Shown piece after piece: positions 12,576-25,189 of a stretch of 64,000 nucleotides of DNA. Position numbers and translations under genes: made by a program. Numbering within the stretch: the stretch's first letter is position 1; the number at the start of each line of letters is the position of its first letter. This stretch comes from Anthoceros angustus. Taxonomy: Eukaryota; Streptophyta; Anthocerotopsida; Anthocerotales; Anthocerotaceae. The stretch covers positions 248,001 through 312,000 of the forward strand of contig VJWM01000126.1 of assembly GCA_010909165.1 (NCBI GenBank), written 5' to 3'. Under the pieces are notes generated by a model. It made no database searches. It was given only the letters and a program-made list of their open reading frames with translations, and was not told where the DNA came from.

Positions 12576-13129
12576 GACACAATCTGGTTAGACAGTTGCG
12601 GGTTGAAAGGAAAACAGTCGGTTGGCTCCATGCGATTCGCACACCAGCGATCTCACCCGGTCCCTAGCAGAATTTCTCCTCCGGCATGCATTGAGACACC
12701 CTTCACCACTAGTCACCCCCGCGAGCTTGGTCACTCACCGACCATCCAGGATCTCCCGGCCCTCTTGTGAGACAAGATAATCAATCACCGCCATCGACCC
12801 ATTACGTGTCCAACCAACCACGCTACACTCAAATTGTCTACGAGAGAGGCCTTGAAGGGGTCTCTTATTGTACATGCAGCATGCGCTCATAGCTCACTTT
12901 CCCGGTCTAAAGATGACTAACCTACCTCCGGTGTCTAAAGATGGCTAACCTACACGAGCGCCTACCAAGGTCGGGTATCTACAGTTCCTGTGCCTCCTAG
13001 CACCTTATCCTCTAATCCAAGTGAAAGCCACGACCTGTGATGCCACTCCTCCTAAAAATCGCGCCCCGCCTTTGCCCCTAACCTCGGACCCATGGGTGTT
13101 TGTTGGCGTCTCGCCAACTTATTGATAAT

Positions 13130-14136
13130 TGCTTTTAACGCCAACCAACTACACGGTTGGCAGGCATCCCATTCAAGCAAGCACTTTGGATGTAACCATT
13201 GTCGAAAACCTCCAGGGACTGAGCGGACCCATCCACGCTGTCGTCACCCATAACCGTTGGTTCGACCCCATTCGATACTCTTGGTCTTGTGTCTTACGAG
13301 CGGTGGTGAGTAATGAATGACGAACTGTCACATACCTTAGAGAGGTTCTCAGGGATTTGGCCAGTGCCCAGATACTCATAAATTTCCATATACGTCGGTT
13401 TCGTGAAGCTCTTTCTCCCCTTCTCATTCGAGGCCATCTCGCCTCCGTTACCCCTCTTCGAATTGGGTTTGGCCCTCTCGTCCTCTACTTCTACTGCAAA
13501 CAGGGTCTCATCGGAAAAGTCATCCTCCTGGTCTCGTTCTTCCGTTGTAAAGGCTGTCAGCGGCCAGTCACTCTCCCTGAGATGCAGCTGGTTGTAACCG
13601 GAGTACCCATCCCAGAAGGAATAAGCCATCCTGCCTGCGACCAGATCTAAAATGTTGTCGATGAAGGGCAACGGAAAATGATCCTTCTTGGTGACTTTAT
13701 CCAACCTTCGCCAATCCGGAATTGCTCCCGGTTCCAGGTTGACTTCATCCGCCTGTACCCATTCCCTCTCTACTGGTGCGGAGCTGACCCCAAATCCCTC
13801 TTCTGGCTCTCGCGGTTCCTCTTCTCGCATGCCCCATTCTCTAAACAGATCTTCCGAGGTGAAACGCGTGATGCCCATTCCATTTTCCTCATCCGGTTGT
13901 TCCTGCACTTCGCCCCCTCCTCCTTCCATCAAAATCCTAGTGCAGTCGACAGTTACACCATAACAGCCCACCAGATTAATCGTGTGTGGGATATCTCTCC
14001 AATAATCGTGTTCCTCATCAGACCATGAGATGTGCGCGAAAGGGAATCTATCTTCTTCATCCGTTTCCCCCGATGTGTCCACTTTCTTGCCACCTCCTTC
14101 CTGCTTCCTTGCTCCGTGCATCTTTTTTCGTGACAC
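13130..14136 (-). pseudogene. Gypsy pol remnant: reverse transcriptase start and integrase tail
   Basis: An 843-bp frame ending at 13,294 opens the pol region. Its middle carries the start of a Ty3/gypsy reverse transcriptase: a linker (VNLEPGAIPDWRRLDKVTKK), then DHFPLPFIDNILD and FWDGYSGYNQ, stopping at PLTAFTTEE. The following YxDD active-site region is absent. The frame jumps instead to an acidic and basic linker (ETLFAVEVEDE..EIYEYLGTGQIPENLSK) of the kind that normally lies between RNase H and integrase. A further jump leads to an integrase-tail fragment at 13,140-13,260. Two internal deletions therefore removed the catalytic cores. It is non-functional. Confidence 0.65.
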
Positions 14137-14522
14137 AACGCCTCTTGTTTCGCCCTTGCCAACTCTTTGTTCTCCCGCATACGACCCTTCTTTCCTTCCA
14201 CCTCACCCCTTGATTTCTTCTTTTTCCTTCTGGCGCGCTCCTCATCTGACGACTCTTTCTCCGAGCTGTCATTCGTTTCTTCCGCCGTGGAATCCTCTGT
14301 GGAATCTTCTGAGGAGCTCTCCTCACCTGAAGAACTTTCTTCCGAGGAGGATGAGGAATCCCCTTTCTTTTTCCCCGTTTTGGACTTCTTTCTGTCCTTC
14401 TTAGCCTTCTTCTCCTCCTTCCTTAGCTTCTTCATCTCCTGCGGGTTAGATACCTCGTAGTTCAATACCGCCTGGATAGCTTTGCCCAAACTCTTCTCCG
14501 CTTGCAACCTTACGTGTCTCCC
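13953..14522 (-). pseudogene. Gypsy gag, downstream part (3' of CACTA insertion)
   Basis: This is the downstream part of the gag gene. It starts at the CACTA insertion point and continues through QAEKSLGKAIQAVLNYEV into a long Lys/Arg-rich then Ser/Glu-rich tract (KKAKKDRKKSK, SSSSSEESSSGEE). Such charged, disordered segments are common in gag proteins of plant gypsy elements. No zinc knuckle is visible. Its first codons continue, in phase, the frame interrupted at 23,481 when the transposon and one target copy are disregarded. Confidence 0.7.
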
Positions 14523-14554
14523 CACTACTACACATCGGGTGTTTTTATCACGAG
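14523..14554 (+). repeat. CACTA left terminal inverted repeat
   Basis: 32 bp starting with CACTACTACACATCGGG. It pairs with 23,449-23,480 at 31 of 32 positions. The adjacent host triplet is CCC. Confidence 0.92.
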
Positions 14555-17500
14555 AAAAAAAACGTGGTTATATCGTTTAGGGTGAACTTATCACGTGGGG
14601 TTTCTATGTGATGGCGTTATTTTACCCGACATATCCAACACGACATAAAGATAAGTAAGGGGGTTGCTGGTTCCGGTCCCAGCGTGAACGGTTGCGGCGA
14701 ACGAGGTCACCGCATGTGCATCCCACGGAAATAGAAACGAAACGCAAACTCGCCGCCGTCCTGCTTGTCCTAAGAACTGCTCGATTATGGAAGTCCGTGG
14801 TCGGTCTCGCGTTACCGGACGGTGAAGTGAGTCCGACCGGACGGTGATGGAAACCCGTCCGGGTGGTCGATTTTGCCATACCCAACCGGCGATGCGCTAA
14901 GACGCGACTGCGGCACGCATTGTCCGCGTATCATCACAATGTGTCGACTATGGCGACGTCAGACGCAGTAGATGAACTCGCCACTCACTCGGCTGTCCAT
15001 TTCAAAATTCAAAAAGCGATCGTGTAATGTACTTGAGTGGAAATACTTATTTTACTATTAAGGTAAGCGGTTTTAGTCCTCTTTTTCTCCCGCTGAAAGT
15101 GGTTTTCCCAACAATTATAACATTACTTGGAATTTAATTATCGGCTTCCCATCACGGTAATAGTGAATTGGGTTATTGAGTCACCAAAAACAAAATCATT
15201 CGATACCAAATTAGGGTCCTTGATGTTCAACTCCTTACCTAGTTACACGACTCCAAACGGCACCCCATCTGGGGCAACCATGGCTAACATGGCCTCAACC
15301 AATCGCAAATCATTGTCTAGGCTGCCCAACGCCAAAAGCCACATTGTCTATAATGGTCCTCAAGATTCACCCGCTGCACTGCTCACCGAGATCGGAGGAT
15401 CTTTGGTTTTCGCCGCCCGTTTTCTGAGCAACCCTCGCTCGCTCATCCCCAGACGAGGTCCATTCAACAACCTCCTCCTTAGGAGGAGCCTTGGTTTACC
15501 CCGCATCCATGGATGAATCAATGGTCCCTCCCATAAATTGCATCATTCCTCCACAAATCCACGACATATTGGGATGATGCTGCACTGCAGCCCATGTGTG
15601 CTACATCCGGTTCCTCGCCGTGAAAGTCACAGAGAATGTCCCATCCGTGCCATTCGCAAAAAGGCGTTTGTTAGTTCCCAATGACTATAGATGGGACCAT
15701 GTCATTGGTTGGTAGCAGTATCTGCATGCAATTTCACTCAACCGACCGCCGAGCCAGCTCCGGGTCACTTCTGCTTGATGTTGCAGTTGAGGTGAAGGTG
15801 TGCCTGCCGGGCACGAGCAAGGCTCCAAGCCGGAGGTCATGTGCACTCTTCGCCCACGGTGTTGCACCGCGCCATAAGTCCATCATCCGTCTCCGCACCT
15901 ACACAACTACCATCATGCACTCGGTCAAGTCTATCTCTTGAGCTTGTGGGCGTGACGACACCCAATGGGTTGGCCTAACATCACTGCGGCCATCTCCGCA
16001 TGTCCATTGCCACCTTTTCGTTTCAGCCGTGTAGGCATCTCCTCGACCTCATGTCATGAGCCGCCTTTCTGCACGAGTGGGGATCCGACCCCACTTCATG
16101 TGAAAAGCCTTGGGAGGCCTCTTGCTCCACCACGCCCAAAAGGGTTGCATCCTGCACTTATACTTATCCATCCGCTTGTGGCCGGCCGTGGGCGAGGCCA
16201 CACCTCCACCCCTTGCAAGCTCTCGCACTCCAAACTCCACCGCCTCCCGCCACGATCGATACCCTGCACCCTAGTCCGACATCGTGTCCAACACCTTCCC
16301 ATACTCGCATTGAGCGGCCGCCACCTTCACGCGCAAAACGGAAATTCCACGCGAAGAGACAGAGAACTGGTTGATGAAGTCTCGGTTCGTGACACTTGGA
16401 CAAGTCCTGCACAAGATCCACAAGTTCCAAACTCGCGGTGCTTGACCATGGCTTCAAGATAGTGCACCTTGAGTGAATCCTGATCCGCTTGTGGAAGGTG
16501 CTCTTTGTGTCCCCTCCAACACCTCCAAATATGGCTTCCTCGCCCACATGATCGCTACCAAGTAGATTTGGCCTCGCAGTTGCCTCGTGTAGCCAGTGAC
16601 TCCATGCACCCTAGCAACCGCCTTCAACACATCCGTTAGTGCAATTGTGGGCAAAATATTGTACAAAGCTTGAACAAGAGGCGGACGGTTTGGATGTCTC
16701 CCCGCCTCGCAAACCGCCTCAAGTGCTTCCTCCGTCTTCGCCAAAATCATCCTCGTAGTATCCCTCCCCGTCCACGCCGTAATCGCCATCGACCTCAATC
16801 GGATACAAACCGCCTGTCCTACATGTCCTCCGGACAATAATTCATCAACAATGGTCCCCTTCGCTCGACCATTGTCTCGGGCGTCGACACCACGAGTGCC
16901 CTTGCAATTAAACAAGAGCGGGCCACCAAATATGAACAGGGACACCGGCAAGGGGCGTAAAGTGGGTGGATGATGCGCCATCTTGTCGTCATCATCAACG
17001 CCCCGCTGTCCTTTGCTCGCCATGGCGTAATCTCCTCCTCCTCCTCCAAGGAGCCTTCTATGGGAACCCTTGTAAGGTTGCGGCCCTAACCGGCTTGTAA
17101 ATTTGCCGCCTCCCGAGGGCTCCATCTTGGTCACGGTTGCCGAGATGGCTCCACGTTTCCTCGCATGCACACCGTCCAAAAGAATTTTGAACACATCCAC
17201 TATCACTTACGTCGACAAAGGCGTGATGCCTGGCCGGTCCACACTAATGCACGCAGTGGAGCATTTCATCGCCGTGCTCCGCCTTTGCTCTGCCGCTCCA
17301 GCCCTCTTCTCACGGTGACAACAATTGCTTGCCACCGTCCCCGGGCACCCAATGGTGTAATTCCTCGCGACACCATCGTACAAGCTAAGCTGCAATGCAA
17401 GCTCCAACTCGGTCCCATCGACGTCCCACTCCGCCATTCCTAGAGGACCAAAGTGCCTACTAGAATCGACTCGAAGCCCAATTGTGGTCTTTATTCAAGG

Positions 17501-18000
17501 ACTCAAGTGTTTTGGCGTAAATTGCATACCAAATTGCTTCCGATTCTGCTTTCGCATGGGATGATGGTCCCGGCTTCTAAACTCGGACTCCGTAGATACT
17601 ACTTCTATCCAAACGTGGCAAGGAGAGACTTACCGGAGCAAGCGTTAACAACGAGCTAACGGTGAGTGGTCAAAATGGTATACACTCACATATGCCATTT
17701 CCATCATCATTGTTTGATCGAGACCTTACACACACCGCAGCGTGTCATAATGGATGTTAGAGCATGGTAATTTCGCCTAAGGGCCCGCGAGTCCCACCGC
17801 AATACAAGCCGCATATATCCTCCACGCCTGTTAGAACATCAAAGTTTATGCTTCTAGGGCTCACACGAGCGGTCCCACCGGCGTACTGTGCATATCATCC
17901 ACGCCTGCTTGCATTACATCCCGATGAGCAAACACTTGAGTTACATGCGCGGAAAGTGTAGGGCCTGTTTGATGGTTCCGATTATACCGACGGTACCGTG
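14555..18000. other. CACTA interior, left part, unassigned
   Basis: A GTCCGG/CCGGAC-rich segment at about 14,810-14,870 may be subterminal repeats of the transposon. An open minus-strand stretch at 16,454-17,206 (250 codons) has no recognised domain. It could be a decayed second transposon gene or a captured host fragment; nothing here decides. Confidence 0.35.
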
Positions 18001-21000
18001 TCAACTCCCGAAATCAAAATCACGCACCATGGATGGTGGCTCTTTCGTCACCGAACATTGGTACCAATGCACATTCAATATGATTGTCCGAAAGTCTCCT
18101 CCTTCACACTCCACTTCAAGGATCTCCAATATCCGGCCGAAGAACTCAGCTGTTTCACTGGCACCTACCATCTCAAATGACCCGTAAACCCAGCTATCCT
18201 GAGTGGATGTCCGACCTTCATCACCGTCCAGTGATCTAAAATGGTATCCCCTTGTATTCAAGCCTCGATAACTGTTCACCACAGTCCTTGGGCCCCACGA
18301 TGTAGCTATGACGCGTCTCGCTCCGGTGGTCAGCCCATCCACCCACCGCAAGGACTCCCGCAACCACATCATGAAATCCACGCCATCCGAGCCCTCCATA
18401 GCGTGTCTACTTCTCATTGGCGAGGACTTGAATGCGAGTAGGTACTGAAGGCGCTTGCGGCCGGGTGGAGTGTCTTTTTTTTTGCCCAACCAACAACTCC
18501 TCTTTGTGCAAATGGCAATTTCTACGATATAGTGTGGCATGCTCAGAAGGATGTCCGATATTCACCGGCATAATGCATGGCCTCCATGGCCACATACCCG
18601 GGCCATGCTCCCTCCGGTCTTGCTCTTTGAACATGACTTTTAGGACCGCATGTACCGCTGTTGTGGTACATCCGGTGCAATGAACTGCTCCATGCTTCCA
18701 CTTCCACAAGGTGTATAATAAGATGTCGCATGCTATTCCGTAAAGTTGATGGCATGTGCATTTCCAAGGACACCATGATGTCTATGACCTCCAACTTCAT
18801 CCATGGAATATCGGCAAATCTCCTTGGAGCACAACCATCTATACATCCCGAGGCGCCACAACTTGGAACTCGCGAGGTGGCAAACGGCCCCGCAAAGGCA
18901 ATGGGCGATAGTACCGCAATGCATAATGCCAATCATGGCTTTTCATGCTGACTTTCGGGCCAAGAAACATGCCTTCAAATTTGCACTGAAACCTGGCGGC
19001 CTCATATCTCTATTTCGTTGATCGCTGGAAATCACACGCAATAGGACATACGAGGCATCGTGCGATAGCATCCTCATCCTCCATTGCCCATAGCCGTGGC
19101 TTTGAGTCAATTTCTTCCAACCGCCTGCAGCCAATGGTGTCACTTTTGCCACTTAAGGTGGACCATATGCTTGTTATTTACCTCCACATGCATAATATCC
19201 TTTATCCATAATTTGTGTGTAAAACACAAGTAAGGCAAAGCACGCAGGATTAGACCATTCCTAGTCACCCCCATACGCCATGTCGCATTCGGGCACTGCA
19301 TTGCTCCAACGCTCCATTTCCGCAATTACGTCCGCACGGCGAATTGGGCGCATACCACCTCCGGCTTGTTGTTGAAAGCCTCGCGGTTTCGACTGCGTGG
19401 TCATCCATGCCCGGACCCCACTGCGATGCCCCTCAAACAAACATTTGTCGAGATCCGACCACCTCGCACCAAGACCTGCACTACTCAATACAAGCCGCTT
19501 TTCGACCAAGACCCAAACAACGTCCCTAGTCCCGGGTAGTCACATGTGGCCATAATAAGTGCTCCCCGAGAGTGAAATGCGGGTTGATCGGGCTTCTGTA
19601 ATCCTCGCAAGGGATGCCATGCCATAATTGTAATCAAATCAATGGCTCGAGGTAAACATCAAAGTTTGGGACTGGCGTGGCTCAGGATAATCAAAGATAA
19701 GAGTATCCTCTCCTTCGCCGACACCCAAGGAGGAAGGTTATGAATGATCAACATAACAGGCCGATTGATTTTGCATTTGATCGATGCACCGGGTTCACCC
19801 CATCCGCTGCAATCTTGAGACGAAGGTTTCTATGGTCATTGCCAAAATCATCCACGCCATCAAGTACTCTCCACGCCGTGTATTCGCTAAACTTCCCATC
19901 CGATCCGGCGTTCTTTGCCCACCATGTCATTTCACTTGCGAGGTTCGGACACTTGAAAAGCCGTTGGAGCCACCAGAGAAGTGGGAAGTGAAAGAATGTC
20001 TTAAAAGGCACTCGGTTGTTCCGCCTACTCGTCCGTCAAAGTCCGCATCGGTGGCGCGGTTGCGACGCCTCTGTCACCCAAGATATACTACAATCGCGCT
20101 GCACGCTGTACAAACACTTTGAGATAGACAGCAGATCTTATGTGCTTCCGCTCGCTACTTGGAAGCGTTCGGGCTTGGGCAAAAGCAATGTGTATCACAT
20201 AGAAAATCTTGTTCATCGTGTCCGAGATGTTGAACGACTCTTGGACATGAAGCGTAGCCACGTAATCCGACTTTGATCACTTGCACCGCCACAATGTCAA
20301 AAGAGGCTGCAATTCATCTTCATGCATGCCTTGGCGCTTGCGCCATGTGTCCACCAAGTCTCATTGTCGCCGCCCCTCCTCTTGTTCACGAGCATCCAAC
20401 TTCCATGATCGGGCGGGTGAAGCGACCTCACGGACTCACCGTGATAGCACCCCATGTCCCGGCCTGCTTCACCTCCATCGACCGTAGCCTGCGAGGATCT
20501 CGGGGGCGTACTGACCACGCCTCGCCACTGTCCATGGTAGCACGGGTGGAGCAACATCAACCAGGCGAACCTTGCATAACTCCCATTCCAACGCCAAATG
20601 CCCCGCATCGTGGCCATTGCCGGAGCGACTCTCCTGTTGATCTATTTGCCTTCCCCAGTCGACCCCGCAAGGACCATGAAAAGTGAGCACACGGTGCTTG
20701 GCATGGACACGGATAAGTTGGCTTGAGCTAACCCACGAATTGACGTAACAACGATGGTGACGCGTGGCGTATAGCAATGTCGCCCGGACCCTCCTACTCG
20801 TTGGAGTGCAATCGGGCACAATAAACTGCTGAATTTCACGATTCCTCATTGGGTGAACTGAGGCGTCGGCCGCAAATGGGTGGGCGAAATCACTCCCCAA
20901 GTGGAGCGGGGTTGGGGGAGGTGTGGTTTGCTTGCAACCGTAATCCGGATTGTTCTTAGCATTTTGAGGAATATTCCATACATGCCTAGGTACTTGGGTA

Positions 21001-21071
21001 CTTGGAGGTACACCATGTACCATGTGCCGCCACTCCCACTGTTCCAAATAGTTACGCTTGGAATGGGGCAT
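18001..21071 (-). pseudogene. TNP2-like CACTA transposase (decayed)
   Basis: Minus-strand pieces appear in the order expected for plant TNP2 proteins. Near 19,200 is LPYL..HKLWIKDIMHVEVN, the counterpart of the conserved D.MHxE motif of the transposase_21 domain. Near 18,550-18,830 is IHLVEVEAWSSSLHRMY..RARPEG, a DUF4218-like block. At 18,020-18,350 is ATSWGPRTVVNSYRG..YHFRS..VYGSFE followed by GGDFRTIILNVHWYQ, a DUF4216-like block. The region 20,469-21,071 is open but unassigned. Frames change several times between blocks, so no intact protein can be made. Start and end are approximate. Confidence 0.6.
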
Positions 21072-22529
21072 ATAAGGAAGCCCCTACTACGTTGTCCTCA
21101 TTCGCATTCCTCGAGCCGGCGAGGAGAGTCCTTGCTTGCATCCGAAGCCGTGGTGTCGTAAACATGGCTGGCATAGTCGAGGAGCACTGAATGAAGAAAA
21201 CGTGTGTGGCCGCGGAGGCACGAACTCCACCGGACACTAGCGAAATGACTCTGCGCCTGGAACCCGAGCGCATGTGAGACGCAGCGCAGCGGTTGGCAGC
21301 CCAAGAGGTGTGGATTTGGGAACATGCTCCGCCGTGATCGGGATTATGTTTGCGCCAAGGCATACCGAATCGCAGAGGTCGATGTTCCGACATTTGGACT
21401 CGGGCTCGACGATGGGTGATGCAAGGCGTAGCACCGGAGCTTGAATGCTTTGGAGAGGATTACGATCGCCGTCTTGTGCACGATGGAGGCCCTTTACCAT
21501 TGAGACGGAACTCCATGAATGGGACGTAAGAATTGGTGGGTTGCGCGCGAACCGGTGGGCCTGCATGTCACGCGCTAAGGAGCCGGGTGCGCATGTGGTT
21601 GACATTGTGGAGGAGATGAGGACTGCCACATTTTGCCGAACCCCTCGGTTGTGGAGATTGGAACTGCGACACGCTTTTTGTCCCAGCCGCCTCCGGGAAG
21701 TTCGACGTACTCGTGTGGAGCGGGAACCGCGTTGATCCACCTCCAAGCACACAAGGCGCATGAGTGAACACCCCTTCCTACTCGAGAGATGACATCAAGG
21801 TAGTTCGACAACCCGAGGAATTAATGGGGCCGGCTTGTTCAAACGCTACCGGTGGGACCTCCGTGGGACAAGAAGCGGCTCACGCTGTGGATCGGACTGG
21901 CGGCGCCATGCGCCTGCTTTATGTGTCACTTGCAAGCCCATCGCGCAGTGAAGATCATGAAGAAGGCCATGGATGTTTTGGTTTGCTGGGCATCGAGAGG
22001 CTGCCTTTTCACCTACAGATGAGCACCTAGTGTGCTATTCCACGGTGGGCTGAATGATGAAGCAAAGCACCGTGTTCTTGATGCTTGCGACTTGATCGCC
22101 CGCATTGTATTGGTGGACGCAGGGTCTGCAATGTGGCCGGAATGCATTTGCATTTAAGTTCGCCCGCATGCCCGCACGCCCGATTGATGTTGAGGTTACG
22201 CCGATAGTGGACATCAATACTAGCGGTGTGATGTGCCACAATCGGATAGGAATGGCGTAAAGGCCACCCTACATGGCTGTTTTGAGCGTGGGATAGCAGT
22301 TATGCACCTAGTCGGCATTTTAGTTTACCCGACTTGTGGGTATGTGGCCTCGTTAAATATGCATTGGCTTCTCACTTTTTTTGAATGTGGATTGTTGCCA
22401 TGTAAGTGGTTGCGGCGTTGTTAATCAATGTATAATTGTATGGTAAGCGTTGGAGACACATTGTTGGAACAATGCCTCTGTCGTTTTCATTCGGGCACCG
22501 CGTTTCAACCACATGTCCGTGACCCTACT

Positions 22530-22610
22530 GGGTGCAATTAGATTAGCGGTGATCGAGATGGGTGCAATTAGACTAGCGCGATGGCCGGTAATCTAATCGC
22601 ACCCATCTCG
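22530..22610. repeat. CACTA subterminal direct and inverted repeats
   Basis: GGGTGCAATTAGA(T/C)TAGC occurs at 22,530 and 22,560, and its complement (ctaatcgcaccc) at about 22,593. Clustered short repeats about 0.9 kb inside a terminus are typical of CACTA elements, where they act as transposase-binding sites. Binding here is inferred. Confidence 0.5.
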
Positions 22611-23448
22611 GCCACAAGCTACCCTGCCGACGTCGGGCGAAAGGCCGTGGGAGTGGGATCGTGTCCAATCGTGAAGACTCGGATGGATAGACCCAACCCC
22701 AAGGGATTTTTGGACGATTGTCCTCATGTACAATGATCGACAATCGGCAGCCATGCTGAACCCATCACGCCTCGGTATCGCATGGTCGACATCCATGTCC
22801 GGAGGCACATAATCGAACTGACATGACGGGTTTAGCTTTGGCGCCTCTCCGTCCATGGTATGATATCGGGATTTAATTCCGATCGTCCTTGGTTCGTACA
22901 TGGCTGGACTTTGTATCGCACCGTTTCTCATCGCGGCCAGCAGTGGGCTGTTTGTGCAACCCATTGATTCCGAACACATGCAGATAGTGCAGCACAGTCA
23001 TCTTTGTTCTCGGATTGCCTTTTCATCAAAGTTAGATCGAACATACTTGAGACCACCACGCCCAACTGGCTCCCAGCACTTGTGTAGGACAAACTCCAAA
23101 CCCAAAAACTTGAATGCAATCTGCGGGCCGAAGCCTCCTCCGCGCAAGCACGCCACCGACACCGACCTTCTCGGCCCGCCATTGTCCGACCGCCAATGGA
23201 ACCGTGCACATCGCACAAGAACCGAGCCCCAACATGGAACCCTAATCGATGGCTCATCCCGGTAAGTCCGGTAGAGATTCGCGTTCACCGGTCGGTGGGA
23301 AAGTTTTCCCGGAGGTATGTCAACTAAATGACGTTTTTGCTTCGCGTTGTACTTTGAGTATTTTAAAGGCCACCCAAGATGAGTCGGGGAACCCATCATA
23401 TGCCATATGACGCGAGTTATAACGCAAAGCACCCAACGTTGTAATGCT

Positions 23449-23480
23449 CTCGTCATAAAAACACCCGATGTGTAGTAGTG
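23449..23480 (-). repeat. CACTA right terminal inverted repeat
   Basis: Complement of the left terminal repeat, ending ..GTGTAGTAGTG, followed by host triplet CCC. One mismatch relative to the left end. Confidence 0.92.
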
Positions 23481-24260
23481 CCCCATCTTAGAACCCAGGC
23501 CCTTAGCGAACCACCGTATTGCCTGCAGCTCCGAATGAGGACCACTACGATCACGCAAGCTGTGAAACCTCTCAACATACGCTTGCAAGGTTTCCTTCCT
23601 TTCTCTTTGCAACCTCTCAAGTTTGGACAACACATAACCCTCCACGTCAATTCCCCTAAACCTCTCACAGAAGGCGTTTTTCAATTCTTCAAAGGTGGCT
23701 GGGGGTGTGGCTGACTTGAGGTACTCACGCCTGTACCACTTTGCTGGACCTCCCAAGAACTCCATAGAAACGATTGAATCTTGTGCATCGCCACTCGGTT
23801 TGCAAATGTCATGCTCAAAACGCTCAACAAAGGATCCTCATACCTTCCCTCTCCATACAATGGGTAAGGTTGCTTGGTGGTGACCGCCACCGCCGCGTGT
23901 GGACATGACTATCGTGGTGATTCGGTAACCATGGTGGATTGAACGTGTCTGCGGAAGTTGATTTTGATACAGCGCACACACGGAAGAGAGGTCAGAAGAC
24001 AAGATTGGTCCAAGGTCCCTTGGCCGTGGTACCTCGTCCAAAACCAGAGATTGGGGATCTTGCTCCAACAGGATCGGACCCCCGCTCCCTGGTTGATTCC
24101 GTGCCTCCTTTCCTCCTCCAGCAAGTACGTCCTCCAATTGGACCCTCCTCAACTCCCGGTTCGCAACCCTCTTCAATCTTTCCAGTGCTTGGCGCTGTTG
24201 CTTCGCTTGAGCCTTTCCTTCCCGACTTGACTCTGGACCCTCCCGCTCAACCCGTGGCAT
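23481..24260 (-). pseudogene. Gypsy gag, upstream part (5' of CACTA insertion)
   Basis: This is the upstream part of gag. A start codon at 24,260 opens a charged region (AKQQRQALERLKRVANREL) in the first 85 bp after the primer-binding site. After at least one frameshift comes the retrotransposon gag core: FLGGPAKWYRREYLKSA followed by PPATFEELKNAFCERFRGID and LQAYVERFHSLRDR. The frame runs straight into the CACTA terminal repeat. The core matches the Retrotrans_gag family (PF03732) in motif order. Confidence 0.75.
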
Positions 24261-24344
24261 CCATCTACCAAACTAGTTTCACTCAAAAGAACTAGGTGCC
24301 TAAGCTATGGTTAGTCCTTCTTATAATCTTGACTGCAGTTTCAT

Positions 24345-24362
24345 TCCCCGGCAACGGCGCCA
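24345..24362 (-). promoter_or_regulatory. Gypsy primer-binding site
   Basis: On the minus strand it reads TGGCGCCGTTGCCGGGGA, starting three bases after the end of the LTR. This 18-mer is the primer-binding site known from plant Athila/Tat-type Ty3/gypsy elements and is generally assigned to a tRNA-Asp primer. It fixes the orientation of the element: the right LTR is the 5' LTR. Confidence 0.85.
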
Positions 24363-24544
24363 AAATGTGGAATGGGTTTTTGCATCCGATGACGCAAAGA
24401 GGCCACATTTACCCTCTATGTCGTTATAGTCCTAGGATTCGATCCCAAGGGAATGGTTTTGTGTCAAGATGTTCCAAAACTATGGATTCTAGTCCTCCTA
24501 CAATCGCCTACCTACCATAATCAACTACGTGTCCGATCCCATGA

Positions 24545-24880
24545 CTGGTGGGTTCGGCCACCCCGTGGATTCCGCCACCGCCGTGGTGATTCGCCACCGC
24601 TGCGTGGTGGATTCCGCCACCGCCGTGGTGGATTCCGCGCCCGCCGTGGTGGATTCCGCCACGCTGGTGGATTCCGCCACGTGGTGGATTCGCCACCGCC
24701 GTGGTGGATTCCGCCACGTGGTGGATTCCGCCACCGCCGTGGTGATTCCGCCACCGCCGTGGGATTCGCCACCGCCGTGGTGGATTCCGCCACCGCCGTG
24801 GTGATTCCGCCACCGCCGTGGATTCCGCCACGCCGCGGGATTCTCACCACCGTGGTGGGTTCGGCCACCGCGGTGGCGAT
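24545..24880. repeat. LTR minisatellite, GTGGATTCCGCCACCGCC type (expanded copy)
   Basis: Counterpart of 11,885-12,110, about 110 bp longer. Units such as GTGGATTCCGCCACCGCC are repeated with small deletions. Confidence 0.7.
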
Positions 24881-25189
24881 CCAACCTGTGGTGGACCCAC
24901 CCGACCGGGCGCATGCGATCGACTATTTGGCACCCGGTTCCCCTGCTACGCTCGTTAAGGGCTATGGTCCTATGCACACAGATTCACATGTACACCAAGT
25001 CACACTCATGTAGATTCACACCCAGAGCTCACTGGTGGATGCACACCATGGCCACGCACGCCGCGGCACCTCACTCCGTCGCTAATTCCCTCCGACCCCA
25101 CAATTTATTCCCAACCTTCCTCAGCGCTGCTTTTCTGGACGCGCCACCACTTCCACTCTCTCCTTCACACAACGACTCACTCACCCCCA

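Larger units (their letters stand above)
11716..13092 (-). mobile_element. Gypsy 3' LTR (left copy)
   Basis: About 1.38 kb, matching 24,366-25,508 plus 32,355-32,775 on the other side. It contains two minisatellites and a pair of CTAAAGATGGCTAACC words. On the plus strand the right end is placed at ..GGACCCA, just outside the integrase tail. This copy is uninterrupted across the site where the Copia element sits in the other copy, so it serves as the empty-site reference. Confidence 0.65.
14523..23480 (-). mobile_element. CACTA (CMC/EnSpm) DNA transposon, 8,958 bp
   Basis: The element has 32-bp terminal inverted repeats beginning CACTACTACACATCGGGTG at the left end and ending in their complement at the right end, with one mismatch. 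A perfect 3-bp target duplication CCC lies on both sides (14,520-14,522 and 23,481-23,483). CACTA ends plus a 3-bp duplication define the superfamily. The interior holds a decayed TNP2-type transposase on the minus strand and subterminal repeats. It sits inside the gag gene of the larger gypsy element, so it is younger than that element. The coding part has many stops, so mobility would need a transposase from elsewhere. Confidence 0.9.

Noticed and set aside
11882-12667. 261-codon plus-strand frame in the gypsy LTR
   Set aside because: It is a translation of two minisatellites; the matching region of the other LTR does not keep the frame.
22998-23765. 255-codon frame starting in gag and ending in the CACTA element as a fusion gene
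   Set aside because: It is a read-through from gag into the transposon terminus; the second half has no gag or transposase motif.
24453-25013. 186-codon frame over the expanded minisatellite
   Set aside because: Repeat-encoded His/Arg/Gly text with no counterpart frame in the left LTR.
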